A stretch of 64,000 nt of DNA from Welwitschia mirabilis (taxonomy: Eukaryota > Gnetophyta > Gnetopsida > Welwitschiales), in assembly GCA_051453625.1 (NCBI GenBank), contig JBOZIK010000001.1, positions 252,545,971 through 252,609,970 on the forward strand, read 5' to 3'. Below, in pieces: positions 21,027 to 33,084 of the stretch; the first letter of the stretch is position 1; every line of letters begins with the position of its first letter. The notes beneath the pieces are model-generated. The model was not told the DNA's origin. It made no database searches and saw only the letters and a program-made list of their open reading frames with translations. Position numbers and translations under genes: made by a program.

Positions 21027-22612
21027 TGTTGGTAAATCTAGTTTTTATGATTTCACTTATCAAATATAATATTTTGCATCTCTATGTAGATAGCTTAATT
21101 CAAAGAAAATAACATAAGTCAATGTTAGATCTTTAAGAAGAAGATATCTCATGAAAAGCTCAAAATTGAATATGCCAAATTAGTTGATGGAAACTATTTA
21201 TAGAATGGAATATGTCTAGACTCTTAAAGCTGTCGATGATGAAGATGTTTATAGATTGAAAATGTTTATGATGTACTATATTTCAAGCCATAGGTTAAAG
21301 ACAATTATCATAATAAATATGACTATGTTAAAAGTTGTATCTCACATTGATGAAAGACTTTTACATGCTTAAAGACATATATACTGAACTAGAACAGGTA
21401 ATAGAGTTATTTTATTCTTTAATAAGTATTTTAGTTTCTAGGAAATCTATCAAGTTTTGCATCACAAATTCATAATCACAAAGGGCTAAAGATTCTATAG
21501 ACCAATTTTCATCAAGTTTTGGCACTTTAGATAAAGATGTCTACCAGCTGAAAACTTATAACTATTAGTAGATTTATAAAATTTTAAAAACATCTTGGAT
21601 TAAGATTTACATCAATTATAATAAAATATTTACACTCAATGTTTAGAAACTCTGATCCTTTGTATGATAGTTAAAAGTTTAAATAGCCACTATTCAAGGT
21701 CAAACAACTAACATCTCTCAAATGGTATAAAGGCATGATGTGATAGAATAGATCAAGAATGAATCAAATGCCATAATAAATAAAATCTAGTAGATAGGGG
21801 ATAAATGCATAAGTGATTAAAACTACTTATAAAGGATATTTTATTATCTACATCATTCATACTTGAATCCTACATTGTTGAATCATTTATTTGCACTCAT
21901 GATAATGATGACAATAATGAACTAAAGCTCTACTTCAAAGATATATCATTCATGCTTATTATTATATTTGTTTGTTATACCTTACATTGTTTAACTATCT
22001 CATTCATTAATATTATTATAAGTTCATTCTTATATTATCAAAACTTAAGGATTCCTTGCTAGACTTCCTTATTATAAGAAAATCCTTATACAAGTGTACT
22101 TTATGGTTGTTCTCATGTGCACATTATTATTTCCATAATGGAAAGAGTTTGTTACCTTGTAATAAGCATCTCACTTTGTGGATGTGGCTGTGTGCACATT
22201 ATTTTTTCCCTAAGGGAAAGAGTTTGATACCTTGTGAGTAGCATCTCACTTCGTGATTATCCCTATGTGTACATTATTGTTTTTCTAAGGGGAGGAGTTT
22301 GCTACCTTGTAAGGAGCATTTTACTTGGTGGTTGTACTTAAGATCACATTGTTGTTTTTCATTGAGGGGAAGATATTACTTATTTGCAAGAATACCCTCA
22401 TATGATTGTAAGATTAGTGGTAAGTCAAAACCACTATTATTTATAGGTTAAAAATATCCAGAGGTATGAGAGTAAGATACCCTCTATGCATGAACATATC
22501 CATATTGAAAATTAATATATTTTAATAAGGTGTTTATTATACTCTTTTTGAATTTATTATTAGGGAATGATTTTATTTGGCAGAACTCATTCACCCCTCC
22601 CCTCTGATTTCA
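21027..22612 (+). repeat. Copia LTR 1 (3' LTR of copia A, shared with next unit)
   Basis: Starts TGTTGGTAAATC and ends CCTCTGATTTCA, 1586 bp; colinear with 25303-26870. It is preceded by a PPT, as a 3' LTR, yet followed by a PBS-like sequence, as a 5' LTR. One LTR thus serves two head-to-tail units, the expected product of LTR-LTR recombination. Confidence 0.88.
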
Positions 22613-22619
22613 ACAATCA

Positions 22620-22632
22620 TTATATCTTAGCA
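22620..22632 (+). promoter_or_regulatory. Primer binding site remnant, initiator tRNA-Met type
   Basis: TTATATCTTAGCA against TGGTATCAGAGCA, the complement of the initiator tRNA-Met 3' end: 9 of 13 match. Position right after an LTR and the better copies at 30500 and 53246 support it. Confidence 0.65.
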
Positions 22633-25288
22633 ATATCTATATTGAAGTAACTATTTAATATACTTTTATCTTAGAACTAATAATTTATTTTGATCTATTA
22701 AAATCTTAATTAATAACTTTAGAATACTTTATAAATTAGAAAATCATGTAAGCATGATCCAAATAATTGACAGACCCCCTTTTGATGGAAAGTTTCTTAG
22801 ACTTCGCTATTACATAAATAGAATATTTTGACTAAGACATGTGTCTAACCTAATTATTTAAATTTATATTTTTTAAAATAAAATTCTAGAGATATTTGAT
22901 AATACCTAAAATAAAATCATGTCTCATATGAAAAATGAAAAAAACTATGAAGAAAAAAAATGTAAATCCTAGTCTATCCTAGTAAACTAATTTAGAATCA
23001 TTTATTTAGAAATGAATTCCATTTTCATAATAATAACCATGTAAATATTATCTCAATTTTAAACTTAAATTTCATAACCAAAAACTTAATTTCATCATCG
23101 TAAATTTGGATTTTATTAGTTTTTACAACTAAATTAACATTATTTTATTAAGTATTAACTTCATGGTATTTGGATATTTAAGGTATTTCAACTACATGTT
23201 TATTATATTCTTTAAACGAATATGAGTAACTATATTTATAAACTTATCATCCAACATACTTTAAGTCCTTTCTTTTTATTTCATCAAAAAAGTAATCTAG
23301 TTTCTTATAATAGCAATAAGATTTACTAGATAACCTTGTTTTAGAACCATTACATGTAGAATAGAAATCTTTAAATATGCTCTGTTAATAGCATTTTTTT
23401 TCTTTTAACAAAGTAGATACTAATTTTTGAAAATCATTATTCATGTTTTTTTAAAGTAAATATTACATTTTCTAAATAAAGGGACATGTTTTTTGATAGT
23501 AGACATCTTTAACTTTATAGAAATCTACTTTTCATGTTTTAGATGTATTTCAATAGATAGAAGTCTTTCATATGTTATTTCCAAAAAGAAAAAAAGAAGA
23601 AAAAAAGAAAAATACTAGAAACTATGGTTTTGACCCTTTTTATTTGGAAAATGAGCCACTAAATCTTATTTTCAAGTCTTTACTTCATATATATCCCTCT
23701 CAAAGCATTTCTTAAGGTTAATATTCTTAGATTCATTTGATAAGATGTCTTGGATTTTGGATACATCTTCATAGTAAGCAAGAACAAGGTTATTTTTTGC
23801 ATAGAATTTAGATTACCCTTATCTTATCAGTTTAATTATTAGTAGTACCAGAATAATAGTTTCTTAGGTAAATCTTATCCACCAAAAGAATGCAGAAGGC
23901 CTTCAGAGATCTTACTCCACCACTATACAGAGTTCATCATTTGTCAAAAATGGGTTAAAGGAAATAGAAAAAAAGGTTGGAAAAACTAGGAAAAATTTAT
24001 TGAAGTTAAAGAAACACAAGTCAATAACTAGAAAGGGAAAGGCACCATTAGAGAGTTAAGAAGCCATGAGGACTCCCACATAAGCAAACTCAGAGGACAA
24101 ATTAGAAGAAGTAGTACTTCTTACTTCATAAGGCATGGGTTATGAATCAGACAGAGTAGTAGGTAGTGATTCTATAGATGTGTTATTAGGAGATGAGACA
24201 TAATTTTAGAGAAAGCACAAGACTTCCATGAAGGCACAGATATAAAAGGAGTAATTGGCCTAATGTCCTTCATAGATGCAGTAGGAGATAAATTCATAGA
24301 ACTCAGATTTAGTCTCTTATCTTTCATTGGCCACATTGTAAAATACTATTTCATCACCTCACTCAGCCACCATCTCCTCTTAGACCCTTATAACCATCAT
24401 ACATTCCATCTTCACCACCACAACACATGCCATTACTACCATCATCTTATATTGAGCCTCTTCATGTGTCACTACTTACTACTATTCTAGCATCACCCTT
24501 TAGAGAAATTGACATAGCTAGATTTTTTGGGATGTTTATTACTTCTTAAACATATCAATGTATGAGGATACAAACCTAGGAGGTCCTAGGTAAAAACTCT
24601 CAGCATTCTTTTATGAAGCATCACATGTCTACAACCACATCCTTATCATCTTATGTCATCTAGACTTTTAATACCTATGATAGTGATGATGATAGTGATA
24701 AAGAAGGAAAATTAACTAAGAAGATGTATAGGAAAATCAACTAAGAAGAAATGGAAAATCAACTAGACAAATTAATTTTTAGCATGAGGACATTGGGTTC
24801 AACATAAAGCACTTGACTATGAGATGATAGATTGGATTCTTTAGTGACATCATTGTACATTAATGATTACCCTTAATATTTGACACACATTATTATTATG
24901 ATTTGTTATTTCTACCATTATTATTATTTGGTATATTTTTGTCATTATCACACTTTGTTTATTCATGTATATTCATTATCTTTAATATTATATATTATTG
25001 ACAAATTTCTAAAATGCTATGCTCTAATTTTATTATTATCACTTTATCATAAGAATATTTTTCCTTAATTAGATGTAAATTTTCTTGAATGAAATTTTCA
25101 AATGCTAATGTTTCTTTCCTACTCTATACTCTACACGTTTTTTTAATCACCTCATGTGGTTAAAAACATGATTTTTTAATATTTTACAAAATATGAGTAT
25201 CTAGTTTTCTATCTTGAATATGAATATCTAATTTTAATTAATTGAATTAGATTATACTACTCAAATTTGCCAAGTTTTGGACATCATC
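22633..25288 (+). mobile_element. Internal region of a pol-less copia derivative
   Basis: 22633 to about 23480 is a leader colinear with 26891-27745; about 23485 to 25288 is the 3' region colinear with 19050-21012. The two are fused near 23480-23490, just after ACATGTTTTTT, so gag and pol are missing. With its two LTRs this gives a non-autonomous unit of about 5.8 kb (21027-26870). I find no pol motif in it. The ORF at 24263 is a short frame inside the unrecognised Pro/Ser/His-rich part and not a gene. Confidence 0.8.
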
Positions 25289-25301
25289 AAAAAGGGGAAG
25301 A
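25289..25301 (+). promoter_or_regulatory. Polypurine tract
   Basis: AAAAAGGGGAAGA directly before an LTR start; same position as 21013 and 28309. Confidence 0.88.
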
Positions 25302-25302
25302 T

Positions 25303-26870
25303 TATTGGTAATTCTAGTTTTAATGATTCCACTTGTCAAATATTTTATATCTTTGTGTAAATATATTAATGTAAAGAAAATAAAATCACAAATAACATAG
25401 GTCAATGTCAGACCTTCAAAAAGACATCTCACAAAAATCTTAGAATTGAAATTGCCAAACTAATTGATGGAAGACATCTATAAAATAAAATATGTCTATG
25501 ATGAAGACATCTAGGCTCTTGAAGATGTCTATGATAAAGATGTATATAGATTAAAGACATATATGATGTATCAACTTTCAAGTCAAAGGTTAAAGACAAC
25601 CATCAAAACAAAGATAACTATGCTAAAAGTTGGATTTGATATTGATGAAATAAATCTACATGTTTGAATATGGCTATACTAAACTGGAATAAGTAATAAA
25701 GTAATTTTATTCTTTAACAAATATTTTATTTTCTAGAAAACCTATCAGGTTTTTCATCATGGATTCATGATCATAGAGGGCCAAATATTATACAATCCAA
25801 TTTTCATCAAGTTTTTAATAAGTTAGATGAAGAGGTTTACTAGGTGAAGACTTATAACTATTGGTACACATCCATAATTTTGAAGACATCTTGGATCAAG
25901 ATTTATATCAATTAAAATGAAATATATGCACTAGATGTTTAAACAATCTTATCCATTATATGATACTTACAAAGTTAAAAAAGCTATTATTTAAGGTTAG
26001 ACAACTAACATCTCTTAAATGGTATAAAGGAATGATGTGACAAAAAAATCAAAGATGAATTGAAGGCATATAAGAAATAAAATATATCATAAAGTAAACA
26101 AATACATGGGTGATCTAAAATACTCACAAAGGATTAAATACATCATGTATAACTAAAATTTTAGTGTTTATATTATTCATACTTGAATCCTACATTATTG
26201 CATCTTTTATTTTCACTCATGGCAATGATGATAATATGGGACTCAAGCTCTACTTTAAATATGAATAAGGGCTTTTTTTGGTATTTATTTATTGGATCTT
26301 ACATTATTGAACTATCTCATTCTTCAATATTATTTGAAGTCCATTCTTGTATTATTAAAACTCAAGGATCCCTTTCTAGGATTTCTTATTATAAGGCAAC
26401 CCTTATGAGGATCATCTCACTTTGTGATTATGCTTGTGTATACATTATTATTTCCATGAGGGGAGGAGTTTGCTACCTTGTGAATAGCATCTTACTTTGT
26501 GGTTGTACCTATGTGCACAATATTGTTTCCTTAATAGGAATAGTTTGATACCTTTAGAAGAGAATTTTACTTTGTGGTTGTGTTTAAAAACACATTATTA
26601 TACACATTATTATTTTTCCTTGAGAGGAAGAGAGTGCTTCTTTGTGAGGAGACTCTCATATTATTGTAAGATTGATGGCAAGTCGAAATCACTATTCTTT
26701 ATAAGTTAAAAATATATAGAGGTATGAGAGGAATCTATCCCCTATGTGTGGATGTACCCATATTGGAAAACCATGTTATCTTAGTAAGTGTTTATTATAC
26801 TGTTTTTCAATTTGTTATTGATTAAAGTTTTTATTTGGTAGAACTCATGCACTCCTACTCTCTAAGTTAA
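25303..26870 (+). repeat. Copia LTR 2
   Basis: 1568 bp, colinear with LTR 1. Starts TATTGG (from TGTTGG by G-to-A). It is preceded by a PPT and followed by a PBS remnant at 26878. It contains a cluster of AGACATCT (25472, 25504) and AGATGTCT (25523) words. Confidence 0.88.
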
Positions 26871-26877
26871 ATGATCC

Positions 26878-26890
26878 TCAGATCTTAGCA
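26878..26890 (+). promoter_or_regulatory. Primer binding site remnant, initiator tRNA-Met type
   Basis: TCAGATCTTAGCA at the PBS position after LTR 2; only 8 of 13 positions match, so it is identified mainly by its alignment with 22620 and 30500. Confidence 0.55.
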
Positions 26891-28308
26891 ACATCTACAT
26901 TTAAGGAACTAATCAATAGAATTTTAGCTTAGATCTATTAATTTATTTTAATCCATTTAAATCTTAATTAATAACTTTAAAATATTTTTTAAATTAATAA
27001 ATCATATAAATAATTGACAAACCCCCTCTTAATGGAATGTTTTTTAGACTTTGCCATTACATGAATAACATATTTTGATTAAGACACATGCCTAACTTAA
27101 GATTATTTAAATTTATATTTTTCAAAATAAAATTCTAGAGATATTTGTACTACCTAAAATAAAATCATGACTCATATGAAAAATTCAAAAAATACTATTA
27201 AGAAAAAAATGTAGATTTTAAACTGTCCCAATAAACTAACTTGAAGTCTTTTATCTAGGAAGAAATTCCATATACATAAGAATAATCATGTAAATATTAT
27301 TTTAAGTTTAATTTTTAAACTTAAATTTCATAACTAAAACTTAATCTCATCATCACAACTTTGGATTTTACTTATCTTCTACAAATAAATTAATATTAAC
27401 TTCATCGTGTTTGAATATTTGAGATACTTCAACTAGATGTTTATTATATTCTTCAAAAGACATATGAACAATTACATTTTTAAACTTATCATCCAACATA
27501 ATTTAAGTTATTCCTCTTTATTTCAACAAAAAGATGACCTACTCTCTTGTAATATCAATAACATCTACTAGGAACTTGTTTAGAACCATTGCATGTAGAA
27601 TACAAAGCTTTATCTCAAAAATATGCTCTAGTAATAGCTTTTTTTATTTTTTTAAAAAAAGTAAATACTACTTTTTGAAAATCATTATTCATGTTTTTAA
27701 AGTAAATATTACATTTTTTAAATAGAAGGACATGTTTTTAAGTAACATAGATTTGAATATCATCAAAGATATCTTTATTATTCTCATAATTTGTAATATT
27801 AATAATTAAATTTATTAATAGTAATACATTATTGCCATATTTATTTAATATTAAATTAAATAACTCTTACATTAAAGAGAGAGTTTTAGATGAAATTCCA
27901 TATGCAAACAATATATTCAAAGTATTTCATATTGATTTTGATGCAAGGTGAATCTATTATTGAAAGTGCTATTTGAATCCTAGTTTTTTACTATGATTTC
28001 TTATCACTTTCTTTAGGCTCATGTATTTCTCTTAAAAAATATTTCCAAATTTATTCTGAAATCAACATAAACTTCATCTTTGTTTACTAAGTGTGAGAGA
28101 TTTAACGCTTTAATTTTTTAAATGCTAATGTTTCTTTCCTACTCTATCCTCTACATGTTTTTTTAATCATCTCATGTGGTTAAAATCATGATTTTTTAAT
28201 ATTTTACAAAATATGAGTATCTATTTTTCTATATTGAATATGAATATCTAATTTTAGTTAATTGAATTAGATTATATTGCTTAAATTTTCCAAGTTTTGG
28301 ACATCATT
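26891..28308 (+). mobile_element. Internal region of a second, shorter pol-less derivative
   Basis: 26891-27745 repeats the leader of the previous unit and then continues about 350 bp further into sequence lost there (27746-28105). At about 28110 it is fused to the end of the 3' region, colinear with 25095-25288. Gag, pol and most of the 3' region are absent. This is a second, independent internal deletion with other endpoints. Confidence 0.75.
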
Positions 28309-28321
28309 AAAAAGGGGAAGA
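28309..28321 (+). promoter_or_regulatory. Polypurine tract
   Basis: AAAAAGGGGAAGA, identical to 25289-25301 and followed by the same LTR start. Confidence 0.88.
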
Positions 28322-28322
28322 T

Positions 28323-28880
28323 TATTGGTAATTCTAGTTTTAATGATTCCACTTGTCAAATATTTTATGTCTTTGTGTAGATATGTTAATTTAAATAAAA
28401 TCAAATCACAAATAACATAAGTTAATGTCATACCTTCAAAAATGATATCTCACAAAAAGCTTAGAATTAAAATTGCCAAACTAATTGATGGAAGACATCT
28501 ATAGAATAAAATATGTCTATGATGAAGACATCTAGGCTCTTGAAGATGTCTATGATAAATATGTATATAAATTAAAGACATATATGATGTACCAACTTTC
28601 AAGTCAAAGATTAAAGATGACCATTAAAACAAAGATGACCATGATAAAAGTTGGATTTGATATTGATGGAAGACATCTACATGTTTGAGGACGTCTATAC
28701 TAAAATGGAACAAGTAATAAAGTAATTTTATTCTTTAACAAATATTTTATTTTCTAGAAAAGATATCAATTTTTTCATCATGAATTCATGATCATAGAGG
28801 GCCAAATATTATACAGTCCAATTTTCATTAAGTTTTTGATACTTTAGATGAAGATGTCTACTAGGTGAAGACTTATAACA
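28323..28880 (+). repeat. Copia LTR 3, left part, broken at 28880
   Basis: Colinear with the first ~560 bases of LTR 2 (25303-25866), then stops abruptly after GACTTATAAC. It carries AGACATCT (28526), AGATGTCT (28544) and the less mutated GGACGTCT (28689). Confidence 0.87.
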
Positions 28881-30222
28881 ACCAAGAAAGCTACAAAAAG
28901 TAATATCATTCTAAAAACAAGAAAGCTAGAAAAAATACATAATAATTAATAGCCAAACCTATAAAAAGAAAAATAAAAAACCACTATTCTATGCTCTTAA
29001 TAGTCTATCAACCTATTAGTAGTATGTTACCTATAGTTATGATTTAAACAAATCCATGAATGGGTCTTTGCAGGATGCATATCATAGAATGAAGGAATCA
29101 CTAACTATAAAAATATGATTATGCATTGAACTAGTTAATAAGCTTAAGCTATTAATACTTTCTAATAGATAGGATTACAAATGGAATTTAAATGAAAGCA
29201 AAAGGTAGTAACTTATTTTGGCTAATGCTATGATGTAAATTACATTTGGATGCAATGAAAGAAAACTAAGCTACTTAAACAATTAAAGAATAGAAAGAAT
29301 TAACTAATATAAAAGAATCCAACTTTTGTGACTTGAGTAGTATAGTAGTAAGAAAACCTCAAAGGAATTACTATCATGGAATTAAACTAAGATCACTTAA
29401 AATACTAAAAACCAAAGCTTTATTCCATTCAAATAATGATTACAAATTAAGCATACTATACTTTCTTAATGCTTTTTTATGTTTAATTTTTCTTTCTTTT
29501 ACTAATCAACCAACTTTTCTAATGTAATAAATAAAGTATTTATAATTATTTGTAAGGAAGATATGCATAATATAACAAAGGATTCCACGTATGAAAGATA
29601 AAGTTTCAATTATATTTTTGGAATCCTTATCTTTATATTAATTTTTTTTGAAATTCTTACATAGTTTTCTTATGTTGCATGTCTATTGCTCAAGTGAGAA
29701 TTGTAAAATATCATTTTCATCTCTATCAATGAGTAATGACTCATGGACGATATTGTCTTACTCTCTCTTACAAAGTGATAAAGCTATCATAGTATATTAC
29801 TATGTAATATATTAGAATCTTTCTTCCCTTATGTAACTGTTCATTACTACATGCTCTAATCTTGGACATTTTATCATCAATATCTTATCCTATAAGAGGT
29901 ACATTATCATGTTATGAGAGGTTGTATTATTTTGTAATCATATGATGATAAGACTATACAACTCATATTGTCACTCAATGATACCTTCATGACTTATTAT
30001 AACTCTCAAATTTGGTAATAGGTTTATCACGTAGTGATAGATGTAGCAATAAGATAAATGCTCTTCAATCTAATATGCTTTGTTATTCTAGAGTCATAAA
30101 AATAGTACTTCACAAATTAAACCCTTTCAATCCAATTTATAATTTAAATTTCACTATTATTTATAATAAAATACATGAAAAGTTTATAGCAAGATATGGA
30201 TTTTAAATCCTCATTAGAACAC
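28881..30222. other. Unassigned AT-rich insert between two LTR parts
   Basis: 1.34 kb that interrupts the LTR pattern. I see no coding motif, no clear terminal inverted repeat and no match to the other LTRs. The two short open frames (29333 and 30012) have no recognisable content. Between 29720 and 30030 there are several short self-complementary AT stretches. It could be another inserted element, or the boundary of a chimeric LTR. Confidence 0.6.
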
Positions 30223-30487
30223 AAATGGACTTTAAATTTTTCTGAACCCTAAGGCAAAGAGAATGCCACTTTGTAGGAGAATATCAATTGATTGTAAGAT
30301 TGGTGCTACTCCTAAAGAAGTATTTCATAGTTTAAGAATATCTAAAGGTATGAAGAAAACCTATCCTTTCTATGTGAACATACTCATATTGGAAAATCAA
30401 TTAGTAAATTTTTCTTTTGTAATTTATGCTAGTTAGGTGATTAAATTTTATTTAGTAGAACTCATTCATCCATGCCTTCTAGATTCA
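30223..30487 (+). repeat. Right end of the copia D 5' LTR
   Basis: Colinear with 39689-39947, the end of the copia D 3' LTR. It ends CTTCTAGATTCA and is followed by a good PBS. The middle of this LTR is missing or displaced by the insert at 28881. Confidence 0.85.
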
Positions 30488-30499
30488 ATGATCCTCAAA

Positions 30500-30511
30500 T
30501 GGTATTATAGC
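30500..30511 (+). promoter_or_regulatory. Primer binding site of copia D, initiator tRNA-Met
   Basis: TGGTATTATAGC against TGGTATCAGAGC: 10 of 12 match, and the first six bases are perfect. It lies 12 bases after the LTR end. Confidence 0.85.
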
Positions 30512-32600
30512 AGATGCTTAATAAAAGGAATAACATCATTGGGTAAACTATAGAAAGGATGCCATTTGTTAGATCTCCACTCTTAAATGAGTGAAAGTAT
30601 GCCTATTAGAAGATGAGGATGCAAGTTTACTTACACTATTTTGAGTTTTAGATTTGGTAAAGAATTAAAGATCAAAACATAAAGCCAATAGAAACCTCTA
30701 TAGTGTTATAGAAAATACCCTAAGATAAGTTAAGTCTAGGAGGAAATGGAAAGAGCAAGACAAGAAAGCCTCATATACGTTTTAAAGGAAAAAAAATGCT
30801 TTTTATTTAATCTTCACTATAGAATAATTTAATAGTATAGCTAGATGCAAAACTACTAAATATATATGAAATGTCTTGAAAGGTACATATAAAGGAATAT
30901 TAGTTATCAAGTAATCAAAACTCTTGATTTGGATGATCAATTTAAGAATATTATGATGAATGATGAAGAAAGAATTAAAAAAGGATTAATAATATTATGA
31001 ATTCTATTTGTTAAATTGATAAATATCTTTTAGAGGCTGAGGTAATTTAGAAAGTAATAAGATCCTCACCTCCAAAATATAGGATAAAGAAAATTATTAT
31101 AGAATGATTAAGAGATTTTAATACCATGAATATTTAAAAACTATAAAGTACTTTGACAACATATGAAATGAAACTCATTTAAGTTAGTACTGTGAAAAAT
31201 AAATCCATTGATGTTAAGATAAGTTAAAATGCAAGACAAAATTATAAAAGTAAGGTAAAATAAGTTTTAGATGTAGATGATCCAAAAATCATGTTGACAA
31301 AGAACTTACTGTAATCACAAGTCATGTTAAAATACTCCTATCATAAAGAAATAAGAGAAACAAGACCTATAGAAATTCATCAAGGTTTTAATATAAAGGT
31401 AAGTTAAAAAATAAGTATGTTTCTAGTTCTAATTCTTATTTAAAAAATGATATTTCTAGATTAGAATATTATTCTTATGGAGGATGAGGACATCTAATCT
31501 TAAAATGTCTTAGCTCTAACTATTTGAAGGAGAAAGGGAAAGGAAAATAAATCCTTCTTTACAGATTAAGATGAAGATGAAAATGGATAGAAGTAGATAA
31601 TTTAAATCAGAAAAGAGCTTATTTTAAGAGACTTCTAATTACAATTCATGTTAAGAAACTCTTATCATAAAGGAATAAGAGAAACAAGGCCTATAGAAAT
31701 TCATTGAGTTTTTAAGGTAAAGGTAAGTTCAAACATAAGTATTTTCTAATTATAATTCTGCTTTAAGAAATGATATTTCTAGATTAGAATGTTGGGCTTG
31801 TAAAGGCTAAGGATATCTACTCTCAAAATGTTCTATCTCTAACTATTGTAGGAGAAAATAAAAATGAAAATAACTAAGGAAAATAAATACTTCTTTACAT
31901 ATTGGGATGAAAATAAAAATGGCATAGAAGTAGATAATTTAAAGGAGAAAAGAGCTCATTTATCTTACATGACCATTGTCCATATCAAAGTGACAAGGAA
32001 GAGGAAGGAAATGGAAAAGAGCTAGAAAGTAAAGATGAATAAAGTATCAAAATTTAATAAAGGTATGATTTACTTTTCAGATAATTTATTAAGTTGTGAA
32101 AAGTATGTTTTAAGATGAAGAAGTTACTTCATGATTATGAATTATCTTATAAACAAGAAAAGGTTTTAGATAATTGATTAAGAAATGAAAACTTGGAACT
32201 TAAGGCTAATATTAGCAAACTCAAATGTGAACTTGAAAATGTTAGACATGAACTTATAGATGCAAATAATATTAATTATAAATTCACTCAAAGAAAGAAA
32301 ACATTAAAATTCATGCCTTGACAATGTAAAAGTGTTAATTATTAAAGTGGCTTAAAAAATAATGAAGCTTATATGAGTATTTCAACTTCTCTATTCATTA
32401 GATGAAACTATCATGTAAGATATGGGTATTTAAATTTCATAAACAACATTAATTATTATTACTATTATAAACATATTTACTATCGATATAATTTTCCATA
32501 TAAGTCTGGTAGAAGATACTATACTAACAATCCTAAGAGGATAAAAAGAATGATATAAGATTTTATATTGAAAAAATCAAAAATGGTGTGAATTCTTAAA
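30512..32600 (+). pseudogene. Copia D: gag remnant with duplicated zinc-knuckle region
   Basis: Gag position between PBS and protease. Two zinc-knuckle copies are readable. At 31461-31508 the frame gives LEYYSYGG, stop, GHLILKC, where the first Cys pair has become Tyr (TGT to TAT). At 31784-31831 it gives LECWACKG, stop, GYLLSKC, where the His has become Tyr. The pattern is C-x2-C-x4-H-x4-C. They belong to a tandem duplication with a period of about 324 bp. Downstream, near 32165-32300, a Leu/Lys/Glu-rich stretch (ELKANISKLKCELENVRHEL) is the coiled coil typical of SIRE gag. Decayed throughout. Confidence 0.82.
31312..31960 (+). repeat. Tandem duplication (about 324 bp period) of the zinc-knuckle region of gag
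   Basis: Copy 1 runs about 31312-31622 and copy 2 about 31636-31960. They share TCATGTTAA, the word GATATTTCTAGATTAGAAT before the zinc knuckle, and GAAGTAGATAATTTAAA near the end. They differ by scattered substitutions and small indels. 324 is a multiple of three. Confidence 0.88.
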
Positions 32601-33084
32601 GAAAGGCTAGATCACTTAACATAATTCATCCTACAAGCCATAAAGAAATATGATTAGTTTGTTGACAATAAATACTCTAGACATATGATAGATAATAAAT
32701 TAAATTCTACTTTCATAGTTAAGCAAGACAAGAGTGTGGTCAATTTGGTGACAACATAGAGGACATAATTGAAGATATTAAAAACATTAATTTATCAAAG
32801 TTAAAATATGTAATTTATGTTAAAGGTTTGCAACATAATTTACTTAGCATTAGTCAATTATATGATGTGGAATGTTTTGTAACTCTTATTAAAGATAATT
32901 GTGTTATGAAAGAGTACTAATCAAATAAGGTTTTATGCATTAGTCTTAGGAAATCAAATGTGAATATTAACACATTGCAAGATATTTCTAATAAAGATAC
33001 CAAGTATTTCTTAAGTACTATAGGTGATGTAAAGATATATCATAGGAAACTAAGATATGTGAAAAATGATGAGGTTTTTGAATC
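32601..33084 (+). pseudogene. Copia D: protease and GAG-pre-integrase remnant
   Basis: At 32655-32700 the frame reads FVDNKYSRHMIDNKLNSTF, the copia protease signature D-S-G-C-S-R-H-M-T-G with the Asp kept and the Ser-Gly-Cys changed. Near 32815-32860 VKGLQHNLLSISQLYDVECF marks the region before integrase, followed by TLQDISNKDTKYFLSTIGDV and YHRKLRYV, the GAG-pre-integrase block. This frame is what shows where the gypsy composite interrupted copia A. Confidence 0.87.

Noticed and set aside
26183-26548. 121-codon plus-strand ORF with hydrophobic stretches
   Set aside because: Inside copia LTR 2; the matching stretches of LTR 1 are not open in the same frame, so I do not call a membrane protein.
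29720-30030. Self-complementary AT stretches as a possible MITE or miRNA precursor
   Set aside because: No clear terminal inverted repeat with flanking duplication and no long perfect stem could be found by eye.
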